NCBI RefSeq assembly: GCF_017833255.1
Contig: NZ_JAFIBU010000001.1
Location: 2,697,001-2,761,000 of the forward strand
Direction: 5' to 3'
DNA: 64,000 bases
Source of the DNA: Paenibacillus sp. PvR098
Lineage (GTDB): Bacteria; Bacillota; Bacilli; Paenibacillales; NBRC-103111
The notes under the pieces are model-generated. The model was not told where the DNA came from. It searched no databases and was given only the letters and a program-made list of their open reading frames with translations. Both the position numbers and the translations under genes were made by a program. Below are positions 46,580-55,452 of the stretch, one piece after another. Position 1 is the first letter of the stretch; every line of letters begins with the position of its first letter.

Positions 46580-47788
46580 TTATATGATTTCATTTTTCTT
46601 CAATTCATTCATTGCGGCTTTGCTTAAGCCGAGCTTGCTGTACACTTCATCGTTACATGCCCCTTTATCCAATCCGCTGTGCCGAATTCGCCCCGGAGTC
46701 CGGGATAGCTTCGGCGCCGTGTTCAGCATTTTGATCTTTCCGAAATCACCGTCAGGCACTTCGACGATATTGCCCCTCTCCTGGAAATGGGGGTCTTTAA
46801 AAATATCTTCCACTGTATAGGTCGGCGCAATCGTTGCATCGCACTCGTGGAAACGTGCCAGCACTTCCGTCTGCGTGTGGCGTGATATCCATTCGGCGAT
46901 AACGCCTTCGATTTCTTCGGCGTGCTGCAGCCGGGTTTGGTTGTCTTTAAATTTCGGGTCGGCAATCAGATCTTCTCTCTCGACCGCTTTCAGAATGCGT
47001 TCGACAATCGGCTGCGAGCTGCCCGAGATGGCCACCCATTTGCCGTCCGACGTCTGATACAAATTCCGTGGGACTGTCCACTGAGTACGATTTCCCATTC
47101 GCTTCGGCAGGATGCCGAGCTGGTCGAACTCCATCACTTGATTGCCAAGCATGCCCATGAGCGCCTCATAAATCGGCAGATCGATAAACTGTCCTTTGCC
47201 GTTCTCGGAATGATCGCGTTCGTATACTGCCACCATCGTGGCATAGGCTCCAAGCAGCGCTGTCGCCTGATCGGCGAGCGCAAGGTTGGGCAGCAGCGGC
47301 CCCCGATCGGGATACCCGTTGATTTCGGCAAATCCGCTGAGCGCTTCAGCCAATGTGCCGAAACCGGGCCTGTCGCTATAAGGGCCTTCCACACCGAAAC
47401 CAGACACCTGGACAAGAATGAGGCCAGGATTGCGGGCACTCAATGTTTCGTAGCTGATACCCCATTTTTTCAGGGTTTGCGGCCGAAAGTTGGTGATGAC
47501 GACGTCTGCTGTTTCCGTCAGCTTCATAAACAGCTCCTGTCCTTCCGGTTTACCCAAATTCAAGGTGACCGGCTTTTTGTTGCGTGAAACAAGCTTCCAC
47601 TCCAGCGATTTGCCTTCTTTCTGCCGACCGGCGTTACGCAGAGGATCACCCGTTGGATGTTCAACCTTGATCACTTCGGCACCAAAATCTCCTAAATAGG
47701 TGGCCAGCATAGGCCCTGCCAAAATGGTCGAGGCATCAACCACCCGTAGTCCCGCAAGAGGCAATCCGCCCCGCTTCTGATCGTTCAT
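46580..47788 (-). CDS. CaiB/BaiF (class III) CoA-transferase
   Basis: About 402 residues from MNDQKRGG (ATG 47788, 6 nt after GAGGTGA). Class III transferase features: LRVVDASTILAGPMLATYLGDFGAEVIKVE, the catalytic Asp at about 173 (LALADQATALLGAY), and GRGNIVEVPDGDFG-like C-terminal parts. The family moves CoA between carboxylic acids, for example succinyl-CoA:malate, formyl-CoA:oxalate. With the CitE-like lyase next to it, an activation step of a dicarboxylic or hydroxy acid is plausible. Confidence 0.92.
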   Translation of the reverse strand: MNDQKRGGLPLAGLRVVDASTILAGPMLATYLGDFGAEVIKVEHPTGDPLRNAGRQKEGKSLEWKLVSRNKKPVTLNLGKPEGQELFMKLTETADVVITNFRPQTLKKWGISYETLSARNPGLILVQVSGFGVEGPYSDRPGFGTLAEALSGFAEINGYPDRGPLLPNLALADQATALLGAYATMVAVYERDHSENGKGQFIDLPIYEALMGMLGNQVMEFDQLGILPKRMGNRTQWTVPRNLYQTSDGKWVAISGSSQPIVERILKAVEREDLIADPKFKDNQTRLQHAEEIEGVIAEWISRHTQTEVLARFHECDATIAPTYTVEDIFKDPHFQERGNIVEVPDGDFGKIKMLNTAPKLSRTPGRIRHSGLDKGACNDEVYSKLGLSKAAMNELKKNEII

Positions 47789-47815
47789 CCTCATCACCTC
47801 GTCTTTTCGTATATG

Positions 47816-48928
47816 TTACTTCCAGGGATAAAGCACAGGCTTGATCTCTTGGAACGACTGCATTCGTTTTAATGCTACGTTAACGTCTTTTAGCGAATAT
47901 TCGTTGGAAATTAGCTTGCTGAATGGCAGGTCCTGCTGATGCTTGTCAATGAACTGCAGCGCCTTCCAATAATGGCTGATATCACCGGAAAAAGATCCAA
48001 ACACCTTCAGATTTTTCTTCGTAATCATGGAAGGCTGGATCGTCACCTTCCCTTCGCCAAGTTGGCCGACGACCATATATCGTGCGCCTTTGGCGACAAT
48101 CTCCAGCCCTTCAACAAAAGCTCCGGGATGACCGGAAAACTCGAATGCCATGGTAGGCCCGCGGCCTCCCGTTTCCTCCATTACGATAGCCTTTCTGGCT
48201 TCGGGGTCATGCTGCTCTACGGAGATAATGCAGTCGGCACCGAACTCCTTCGCCAGCTTCAGACGGCTGTCCGGGGCACCGATGGCTATAATCTTTTTCG
48301 CACCCGACACTTTAGCTACCCCGATGGCCAATAAGCCTAGGGGTCCCGTACCCTGTACAAGCACGGTGTCCGTCGGACGAATCGTACCGACCTGATCAAA
48401 CGCGTTAATCACCGAGCGGAAGGCGCAGCTGCTCAGGCTTGCCAATTTGTCCTCGACACTGTCCGGTACTTTAATTCGTCCCGATTCCGGTACGACATAT
48501 CCGTATTGCGAGAACCCTCCCATCAGAAAAGGAGGCTTTTCCATCGTTTCATACATATAAGCACGGCGATGGTGGCAAAGCGTTGGCTGCCTTTCTACAG
48601 TGCAGTAGTAACAGGAGCCGCAGCTTGTGTGGGACCAAATGATCCGGTCTCCGACCTGGAGAGGCTGTCCGACCGAATCTTGATCGGCGTTCGGACCCAT
48701 CGCCACGATCCTGCCCACCATTTCGTGTCCAAGAATGACGGGTAAATCGACTTTCAGGGAAAGCGCACCTTCCCACAGATGCACGTCCGTGCCGCAGATC
48801 GAGCAGCAGTCGATTTGCACCAGCAGCGCTTGAGGCTCTAGTTGCTGCGGCACCGGGACCTCCTCAATTCCGATTTCCTTGCCAAATTCTCGTACGACCG
48901 CCGCTTGAGACGTTTTGGGTAGCTGCAT
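47816..48928 (-). CDS. Zinc-dependent alcohol dehydrogenase (MDR superfamily)
   Basis: 370 residues. Catalytic zinc ligands in CSICGTDVHLWEG and GHEMVGRIV; structural zinc Cys4 in SCGSCYYCTVERQPTLC; NAD motif VQGTGPLGLLAIGVAK. Related to threonine/sorbitol dehydrogenases. First enzyme gene after the TRAP genes; probable oxidation of the imported alcohol or hydroxy acid. Confidence 0.93.
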   Translation of the reverse strand: MQLPKTSQAAVVREFGKEIGIEEVPVPQQLEPQALLVQIDCCSICGTDVHLWEGALSLKVDLPVILGHEMVGRIVAMGPNADQDSVGQPLQVGDRIIWSHTSCGSCYYCTVERQPTLCHHRRAYMYETMEKPPFLMGGFSQYGYVVPESGRIKVPDSVEDKLASLSSCAFRSVINAFDQVGTIRPTDTVLVQGTGPLGLLAIGVAKVSGAKKIIAIGAPDSRLKLAKEFGADCIISVEQHDPEARKAIVMEETGGRGPTMAFEFSGHPGAFVEGLEIVAKGARYMVVGQLGEGKVTIQPSMITKKNLKVFGSFSGDISHYWKALQFIDKHQQDLPFSKLISNEYSLKDVNVALKRMQSFQEIKPVLYPWK

Positions 48929-48972
48929 GTCAGTCCATAAGCTCCTCTCATAGTTCGATTTACTTGAATTCG

Positions 48973-50247
48973 TTATTTAAACCAAAGGCTTAATCCCGGC
49001 ATAAATGTGATTAGGCCCAGGATGACCACTGCTGCTATGAAAAAACAAGCAACATAGGGCATCATCTCCACTAGCGAGCTGTTATTTGTTTTTGCAGCCA
49101 CGAACAAGTTAGCCGCCATCGGAGGGGTAATCAGTCCAAGCTCGATGTTGGTCACGAGCATGATACCGAAGTGGATCGGATCCATCCCGAATTGCATAGC
49201 CGCCGGATAAAGAAGCGGGGCCATCAGCAGTACGGCGGCGTTTGTTTCCATGAACATGCCTACCAAAAACAAAATCAGATTGACAATGATCAAGAACATG
49301 ATCTTGTTCTCCGTGATGTTGTGTATCGCGTCCGTAAGGGTCTGAGGAACCTGCTCCAAGATCATGTAATTATTGAAAATGGACGTAAAGGCGATGATAC
49401 ATAAAATCGAAATAGAGGTGAGTGCCGCTTTATAAAACACTCCGGACAGCTCGCGCATTTTGATCGTTTTGCCCACTAGCGCCAACACTAGGCCGTACAC
49501 ACAAGCCACCGCAGCTGCTTCTGTCGGCGTAAAGATGCCCCCGTATATTCCGCCAAGTACGATCACGGGCATGATCAGTACAGGAATCGACTGGACAAAC
49601 GTAAATCTCTTGCTCTGCTGGAAAACTGGGGTTTCACCGCTCCCCTGTTCCCCTTTCGGGTTCTTCAACACCCGGTTAACAAGCAGAAAATGCACGATGG
49701 AAAAGGCAATCACCATGAGAACGCCAGGTACCAACGTTGCAAGGAACAAATCGGAGATCGAAGCGCCTACTGCCGCACCATACACGATCAACGGAATAGA
49801 AGGCGGAATCAAAACGCCAAGCAGCCCGCAGGATCCCATCAAAGCCGCCACATATCCCCGTTCGTATCCTTTGTCGACCATCCGGTTGCCGATGATGCTG
49901 CTGATGGCGGCCACAGTAGCTACCGAAGAACCCGTGATAGCACCGATGAACGCACTGGCCAGAATCGTCACATATCCGAGCATGCCCTTAAGCCAGTACA
50001 GGAACATTTCGGCGAGTTCGATCAGCCGGCCAATCAGCTTGCCTTGATTCATGATTTGTCCGGTCAAGATGAAGAACGGTATGGACAGAAGAAGAAAGGA
50101 GTTGATCGTCTGATACGGCAGAGATGCAAAGGTATCGAGCGGCAGCCCGTTCATCTTCGCTCCGAGAAAAGCCGATAACGCAAATGCCGCGCCGATCGGT
50201 ACGGCAATAATCAATAGAATGAAGACACTAACGATAACCAGGGTCAT
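48973..50247 (-). CDS. dctM: TRAP transporter large permease DctM
   Basis: 424 residues, about 11-12 predicted membrane helices and the DctM family pattern (FILTGQIMNQGKLIGRLIEL, AFIGAITGSSVATVAAISSIIG, GILIPPSIPLIVYG, TPTEAAAVA, ELGLITPPMAANLFVA). GAGGTGAG precedes the ATG. Forms the Na+- or proton-driven channel with DctQ for a carboxylate-type ligand delivered by DctP. Confidence 0.95.
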   Translation of the reverse strand: MTLVIVSVFILLIIAVPIGAAFALSAFLGAKMNGLPLDTFASLPYQTINSFLLLSIPFFILTGQIMNQGKLIGRLIELAEMFLYWLKGMLGYVTILASAFIGAITGSSVATVAAISSIIGNRMVDKGYERGYVAALMGSCGLLGVLIPPSIPLIVYGAAVGASISDLFLATLVPGVLMVIAFSIVHFLLVNRVLKNPKGEQGSGETPVFQQSKRFTFVQSIPVLIMPVIVLGGIYGGIFTPTEAAAVACVYGLVLALVGKTIKMRELSGVFYKAALTSISILCIIAFTSIFNNYMILEQVPQTLTDAIHNITENKIMFLIIVNLILFLVGMFMETNAAVLLMAPLLYPAAMQFGMDPIHFGIMLVTNIELGLITPPMAANLFVAAKTNNSSLVEMMPYVACFFIAAVVILGLITFMPGLSLWFK

Positions 50248-50254
50248 AAAGAAC

Positions 50255-50758
50255 TCACCTCACTTCTTCTGTAGGACGCATATCGCGGATCATCAGAAGC
50301 AATTGGATCACCGCATGAAAAATGGCAAGGCCTGCACCAATCACTAGTGCACCAATTGGCAGCATGATCGGAATCCCTAGCTCGATGGTTTTCTCACCGG
50401 ACTTGACGATATAGGTAAAGAACGGATACACAATCGTAATGAGCACAATACTGAAGGTCAGCATGAGAATCTCAGACAAAAAATGAACCACCTTCCGCAG
50501 CTTGGGCGCCCGCAGCAGATCCATCACTTCAATCGTGATATGGTCTTTCGTATAAACGGCCAAACCGAATCCGATAAAGGTCAGAACACAAATACTGAGC
50601 AAACCGATGTCTACCGTCCCCATTAAAGGCAAGCCAAGGGCTCGAAAACAAACCTGCAGAAAGATGGAAATCAGCATGACCACAAAAGCAATGATGACGA
50701 TCGCTTTTTCGACCCGTGCAATTGTATTTTCGATACGCTCCAACACATTAACCACCAC
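50255..50758 (-). CDS. dctQ: TRAP transporter small permease DctQ
   Basis: About 167 residues with four membrane helices, typical of DctQ, including VCFRALGLPLMGTVDIG and FGLAVYTKDHITIEVM. A GTG start at 50758 fits the length, but the ribosome binding site is weak; starts a few codons further in are possible. It lies 7 bp before dctM. Confidence 0.92.
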   Translation of the reverse strand: MVVNVLERIENTIARVEKAIVIIAFVVMLISIFLQVCFRALGLPLMGTVDIGLLSICVLTFIGFGLAVYTKDHITIEVMDLLRAPKLRKVVHFLSEILMLTFSIVLITIVYPFFTYIVKSGEKTIELGIPIMLPIGALVIGAGLAIFHAVIQLLLMIRDMRPTEEVR

Positions 50759-50818
50759 CGTATCATAAAATGTGTCCGCAGCTACATGGATTCGCTTACC
50801 CGGCTGCGCCCGATGTTT

Positions 50819-51871
50819 TTATTTCAACGCTGCAATTTCTTCTCTCAGCTTATTCATTCGGTTTGCACCGTAGACGTCGGCGAATTTATCCCATAAGGAT
50901 TGGCCGAGGTCTTTGAAAGCTGCTATTTCCTCCGGCGACAAATCGATGACCTCAATGTTTTCGTCCTTCAACTTTTGCACGTAGGAATCGATCAGCTTGC
51001 GGTTCTCCGAAATTTGCCACTGCTGTGTTTCCGCTGCGGCTTCTTCCAATGCCTTTTGCTGTTCAGGCGTCAAGCTGTCCCACGTCTTCTGGCTGATGCT
51101 CATCGTCCCGGATGCATAAACGTGATTGAGACGGGTAATGTATTTGTTTGTCTCATGCAGCTTGTTGTCGTAAGTAATAATCAGGCCGTTGTCTTGTCCG
51201 TCGACGACGCCTTGCTGTAAGGAGGTATACAGTTCCGGCATCGGGATGGATACCGCTTGGGATTCAACCGCTTCAAAGAATCCTTTGATCGCGCGGGAGC
51301 CCGGCACCCTCAGCTTGAGCCCCTTCATATCCGCAGGTGTTTTGACAAGATGCTTCGAGTTCGTCAATCCGCGAAACTCCAGCTCGTAGAAGCCCAGAGC
51401 ATGAATATTATGCTTTTTCAGCGTTTCTTTGATTGTCGTCGGAATGATGCCGCTGCCGTAGAAGAGCTTATCCGCCTGCTCGTTGTTCTCCGCAATGTAA
51501 GGCAAATAGCTGAAATCCAGCAATGGATCCATCCCTGCGAGCGATCCTTGATTCAAGAAGGCCATATCGAGTGTGCCACGGGAAAGATTCTGCCCAAGCG
51601 CTTCGTCACCTCCGATTTGGCTTGCCGGGAAAACGCTGATTTTCACCGCACCGCTTGTTTTCTGCTCGACCAGCTCGGCTAATTTTTTGGAGGCTTGATC
51701 CGTGACGCTGTTCGCGGCAAACACATGACCCAAACGCATATTGACCGTCTTGGTCTCTCCCGAAGGAGCAGCCGAACCACCGGAAGAAGATGAAGAGCAA
51801 CCAGCTGCAATCAAAGAAACGGCGGTAGTCAAAGCAATGCATATCATGAACGGTTTAGATTTTCTGAACAT
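50819..51871 (-). CDS. dctP: TRAP transporter substrate-binding lipoprotein DctP
   Basis: 350 residues. The lipobox LIAAGC makes it a membrane-anchored lipoprotein, unusual for TRAP receptors of Gram-negatives but normal in Firmicutes. DctP landmarks: RLGHVFAANSVTDQA, KLRVPGSRAIKGFFEAVE (the ligand Arg), PELYTSLQQGVVDGQDN. GAGGGGAG precedes the ATG. First gene of the eight-gene operon 51871-43120. The ligand is probably a carboxylate; the identity is unknown. Confidence 0.95.
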   Translation of the reverse strand: MFRKSKPFMICIALTTAVSLIAAGCSSSSSGGSAAPSGETKTVNMRLGHVFAANSVTDQASKKLAELVEQKTSGAVKISVFPASQIGGDEALGQNLSRGTLDMAFLNQGSLAGMDPLLDFSYLPYIAENNEQADKLFYGSGIIPTTIKETLKKHNIHALGFYELEFRGLTNSKHLVKTPADMKGLKLRVPGSRAIKGFFEAVESQAVSIPMPELYTSLQQGVVDGQDNGLIITYDNKLHETNKYITRLNHVYASGTMSISQKTWDSLTPEQQKALEEAAAETQQWQISENRKLIDSYVQKLKDENIEVIDLSPEEIAAFKDLGQSLWDKFADVYGANRMNKLREEIAALK

Positions 51872-51990
51872 ATTTGCAACTCCCCTCAGTATTTGTAAAC
51901 TTTGACGGCTTCCGCTGACTGAACTTGATGTGATTGTTTTCTTGCTGCAAACCTAAACTTGACGAATTGTACACCTCCTTCAATTTCCGA

Positions 51991-52078
51991 AACCGTTTTC
52001 TGAAATCGGTTTCGGAAACGACCAAAAAAATAATCCAGCAGAGAACCTTCTTGTAACCGTTTTCTGAAATCGATTTCG
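51991..52078 (-). promoter_or_regulatory. Two double LacI-type operators, 64 bp apart
   Basis: Two nearly identical 24-bp elements (51991-52014 and 52055-52078; one base different) each contain two LacI-like palindromic boxes (AACCGTTTTC and GAAATCGGTTTC or GAAATCGATTTC). Their 64-bp spacing is close to six helical turns, fit for looping by a LacI tetramer or two dimers. The boxes also resemble CcpA cre sites, so catabolite control is an alternative. Confidence 0.75.
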
Positions 52079-52084
52079 AGAATT

Positions 52085-52114
52085 ATATTACCAATTTTAT
52101 TTTTCTATTGTCAA
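52085..52114 (-). promoter_or_regulatory. Sigma-A promoter of the TRAP operon
   Basis: On the minus strand TTGACA (52114-52109), an 18-bp spacer and TAATAT (52090-52085), with an overlapping TATAAT at 52087-52082. The first LacI-type operator begins 7 bp downstream of the -10, across the likely start site. Confidence 0.7.
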
Positions 52115-52160
52115 TATTATTCTTCGCTTTCAAAAAAAATTTCTGCACCCTTTTGACCCT

Positions 52161-53033
52161 TCATGTTTTAAATAAAGCTCGATGGACTTCATACAGATTG
52201 TTGCTCTTGCGATATTGCGTAGGCGACACTCCAATATGCTTCAGAAACACTTTTCCAAAATAGTTGGCGCATGAAAATCCCACCTGTTTCGCAATGCTCT
52301 CCAAATTATCCATTGATGAGACCAACAGCTTAGCAGAATGCTCAAGACGCACCTCCGTTAAATAACGGGTTGGGGTCACCCCCAATTTTTTCTCGAATTC
52401 TCTAGTCAAATGAAATTTCGATAAGCCTACGGCTTCCCCCATCTCCTTCAATCCGATAGGGTCCTGATAACGAGTGTCGATAAACTGTTTACATAACTCG
52501 ATCTTGGAAGGCAGCGGTTTGGCCTTTTGATTCTGGTAAGTGTAACTCATCAGCTCCATAATGAACCGGTAGGCGTATTGGGAACATTGGTACATATCGT
52601 GAATTTGATCCTTGACGGCCAGCTCATAGGTATTCCATGCCATTTGAATTAATCCTGAACCTGCCGGGATGGCCATGACAGGGCTTGTCAAAGTAAGCAG
52701 TTGACGCCAAAAGGGCAGCGCCTCTTTCGAAAATTCAATATAGAGCACTTCCCATTCCGAAGAATCCGGCGGAAGGCGGTAACAATGGTCTCCGGGAATT
52801 TCAACAATGAAGGCTGTCTCCGGCTCTAGTCTATACGTTGTCCCCTTGATTTCGATTTCCCCATGTCCGCTGAGCGTGTACTGGAACAAGCAGTGCTCAT
52901 CCCCGCGCTTTTTCCCGTCCCAAATATAGGAATGCACAGAAATTGACTGCCAGCCAATCCCTTTCAGCATGAGCATCGGCATCGGCCTGACAAACTGAAG
53001 ACCAATGGATGTGCGAGGTAAATGATACAGCAA
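52161..53033 (-). CDS. AraC family regulator, divergent from alpha-galactosidase
   Basis: 290 residues: cupin-like sensor domain (FQYTLSGHGEIEIKG, FIVEIPGDHCYRLP) and two AraC-type helix-turn-helix motifs (GLKEMGEAVGLSKFHLTREF; SIAKQVGFSCANYFGKVFLK). TTG start at 53033 with AGGAGGG 7 nt upstream. Divergent from the GH36 gene with a 156-bp gap, so most likely its activator, sensing melibiose/raffinose-type sugars. Confidence 0.88.
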   Translation of the reverse strand: MLYHLPRTSIGLQFVRPMPMLMLKGIGWQSISVHSYIWDGKKRGDEHCLFQYTLSGHGEIEIKGTTYRLEPETAFIVEIPGDHCYRLPPDSSEWEVLYIEFSKEALPFWRQLLTLTSPVMAIPAGSGLIQMAWNTYELAVKDQIHDMYQCSQYAYRFIMELMSYTYQNQKAKPLPSKIELCKQFIDTRYQDPIGLKEMGEAVGLSKFHLTREFEKKLGVTPTRYLTEVRLEHSAKLLVSSMDNLESIAKQVGFSCANYFGKVFLKHIGVSPTQYRKSNNLYEVHRALFKT

Positions 53034-53192
53034 TATATTACCCTCCTGTTGCTCTTTTTTACTCTTGTATTACGAGAAGCATCGGCCTATTCTTGAGTAT
53101 AGTATATAGAAAAATGCTTCATAATAATAGTGATAGGTTCTGCTTCTTCAACCGCAATAATTTATTCGTTAGGTACTTACAGGAGGTCTATG

Positions 53193-55385
53193 ATGTTCAT
53201 TCATTTCGATGCCGAGCAAAAGGTATTTCATTTGCAAGGCAAAAATACAAGCTATGTTATTCAGGTGCTGCGTGACGGATACTTAACTCACTTGTATTGG
53301 GGAAAAAAGATTCAAAAATACCGGCAAAGCAATCCCCTTCTGTTTATCGACAGAGGCTTTTCGCCAAATCCTAACCCGGAAGACCGGACATTCTCACTCG
53401 ATACGATCCCTCATGAGTATCCGGCCTATGGCAACGGGGATTTTAGAAAGCCGGTATACCAAATTCAGCTGGATAATGGATCCGCAGTGTCTGATCTTCG
53501 TTATCAGTCTCATCGCATTTATCAGGGAAAACCTGCGTTAGAGGGCTTGCCCGCCACCTATGCGGAGAATGAGAATGAGGCGCAAACGCTGGAAATCGTC
53601 ATGGAAGACCAAGCCATAGGACTGACAGTAACCTTGGTCTACACGGTATTTAGGGATTTAAATGTCATTACTCGATCCGTACGCTACCACAATCAGGGTA
53701 ATGCTTCCATCAAGCTGCTTCGGGCTTTAAGCGCAAGTGTGGATTTCCGCGATAACGAGTTCGAATTACTAACGTTGTATGGCGGCCATATCAACGAGCG
53801 AAATATCGCAAGGCGTCCGCTGGTGTCGGGTATGCAGGAGATCGACAGTCGCCGGGGGGCCAGCAGTGCGCAGCAGAATCCGTTTATGGCTCTGCTCCGC
53901 AAAGGAACGGATGAGGACCAAGGCGAAGTCTATGCGTTTAATCTGGTGTACAGCGGAAATTTTTTGGCTCAGGTCGAAGTCGACCAGTTTCAAACTACAC
54001 GGGCAGCGATCGGAATCAATCCCTTTGATTTCTCTTGGCTGCTGGAGCCCGGGGAAGCTTTCCAGACACCGGAAGTCGTCATGGTTTATTCCTCTCAAGG
54101 CTTAGGCGAAATGTCCCGGACCTACCACCAGCTGTATCGCACCCGCTTATGCAGAGGCGCATTCCGTGATCGGGAACGCCCCATCTTAATCAATAACTGG
54201 GAAGCGACCTATTTTGATTTTGACGCTGACAAAATCGAGCAAATTGCCAAGGAAGGTCAACAGCTCGGTATCGAGCTGTTGGTACTCGACGACGGCTGGT
54301 TCGGAAAGCGGGATGACGACAACACCTCATTAGGAGATTGGGTGGTCGATAAACGAAAGCTTCCGAACGGAATCAACGATCTTGCAAGCCGCGTTCGAAG
54401 CTTGGGAATGGAGTTTGGTTTATGGTTTGAGCCCGAAATGATCTCCATCGACAGCGACTTGTATCGCAAGCATCCGGATTGGTGTTTGCATGTGCCGAAT
54501 CGTCCTTATACTTTCGGAAGAAACCAGCTGATTCTAGACTTATCCCGTAAAGAGGTATGTGATTACATCATTGACGCGGTATCCACGGTTCTCAGCAGCG
54601 CACCGATCACTTACGTGAAGTGGGATATGAACCGTCATATGACGGAGATTGGATCTGCGGCGCTATCGCCGGCAAGACAGCGGGAAACGGCCCACCGCTA
54701 CATGCTGGGACTGTACCGTATCCTGGAAGAGATTACGTCCGGTTTCCCTGACATTCTGTTCGAAAGCTGCTCCGGCGGCGGGGGACGCTTTGATCCTGGT
54801 ATGCTCTACTACATGCCGCAAACCTGGACGAGTGATAATACGGATGCCGTCAGCCGCTTGAAAATCCAATATGGAACAAGCCTAATCTACCCTATCAGCT
54901 CCATGGGCTCCCATGTATCGACCGTTCCAAATCATCAGGTGCACCGGGTGACCTCGCTCGATATCCGCGGGCATGCGGCTATGTCGGGCAACTTCGGCTA
55001 TGAACTGGATTTGACGAAATTGTCGGAAGAAGAAAAGCAAATCGTCAAACAGCAGGTGGCGCTCTACAAGGAAATTCGGCCTTTGATTCAATACGGTACG
55101 TTTTATCGGATATTAAGCCCGTTTGAAGGGAACGAAACGGCTTGGACTTTTATATCTGAGGATCAATCCGATGCCGTCGTCTGTTATTTTAGGGTGCTGT
55201 CCCAACCAGCCGAGCCTGTGCGCATTCTCAAATGTAGAGGGCTGAACCCGGACTTTGTTTACAGGCATGTCGATACGGGCGAGGTATACGGCGGAGATGA
55301 GCTTATGAATGTGGGGATTACGATCCCTCAATTAACCGGTGATTTTAAGAGCCTTCTCTGGAGATTTACGGTTAACGAAGTTTAG
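53193..55385 (+). CDS. GH36 alpha-galactosidase
   Basis: 730 residues starting MFIHFDAEQ at 53193 (AGGAGG 6 nt upstream; the ATG at 53190 is the alternative). GH36 features: N-terminal beta-supersandwich, LLVLDDGWFGKRDDDN, nucleophile Asp478 in YVKWDMNRH, ESCSGGGGRFD, acid/base Asp548 in TSDNTDA. No signal peptide, so it hydrolyses imported alpha-galactosides such as melibiose and raffinose. No transporter of its own is adjacent except the ABC importer of the following opposite-strand operon. Confidence 0.95.
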   Translation: MFIHFDAEQKVFHLQGKNTSYVIQVLRDGYLTHLYWGKKIQKYRQSNPLLFIDRGFSPNPNPEDRTFSLDTIPHEYPAYGNGDFRKPVYQIQLDNGSAVSDLRYQSHRIYQGKPALEGLPATYAENENEAQTLEIVMEDQAIGLTVTLVYTVFRDLNVITRSVRYHNQGNASIKLLRALSASVDFRDNEFELLTLYGGHINERNIARRPLVSGMQEIDSRRGASSAQQNPFMALLRKGTDEDQGEVYAFNLVYSGNFLAQVEVDQFQTTRAAIGINPFDFSWLLEPGEAFQTPEVVMVYSSQGLGEMSRTYHQLYRTRLCRGAFRDRERPILINNWEATYFDFDADKIEQIAKEGQQLGIELLVLDDGWFGKRDDDNTSLGDWVVDKRKLPNGINDLASRVRSLGMEFGLWFEPEMISIDSDLYRKHPDWCLHVPNRPYTFGRNQLILDLSRKEVCDYIIDAVSTVLSSAPITYVKWDMNRHMTEIGSAALSPARQRETAHRYMLGLYRILEEITSGFPDILFESCSGGGGRFDPGMLYYMPQTWTSDNTDAVSRLKIQYGTSLIYPISSMGSHVSTVPNHQVHRVTSLDIRGHAAMSGNFGYELDLTKLSEEEKQIVKQQVALYKEIRPLIQYGTFYRILSPFEGNETAWTFISEDQSDAVVCYFRVLSQPAEPVRILKCRGLNPDFVYRHVDTGEVYGGDELMNVGITIPQLTGDFKSLLWRFTVNEV

Positions 55386-55396
55386 TGATCATATAT

Positions 55397-55435
55397 CAAA
55401 AAAAGCCCGGTACCAATGCGGTACCGGGCTTTTTG
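55397..55435. terminator. Bidirectional terminator between GH36 and GH32 genes
   Basis: AAAGCCCGGTACC and GGTACCGGGCTTT form a perfect stem with a 5-nt loop, with A/T tracts on both sides. Confidence 0.9.
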
Positions 55436-55452
55436 TTACGGCGCTAAGCGAG

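Noticed and set aside
46922-47587. 221-codon plus-strand ORF within the CoA-transferase gene
   Set aside because: Antisense shadow of a clear CaiB/BaiF gene; no family pattern and no start signals.
51991-52078. Pure CcpA cre sites
   Set aside because: The boxes fit the cre pattern approximately, but their paired duplication and the operon's own LacI gene favour a dedicated repressor; CcpA kept as an alternative only.
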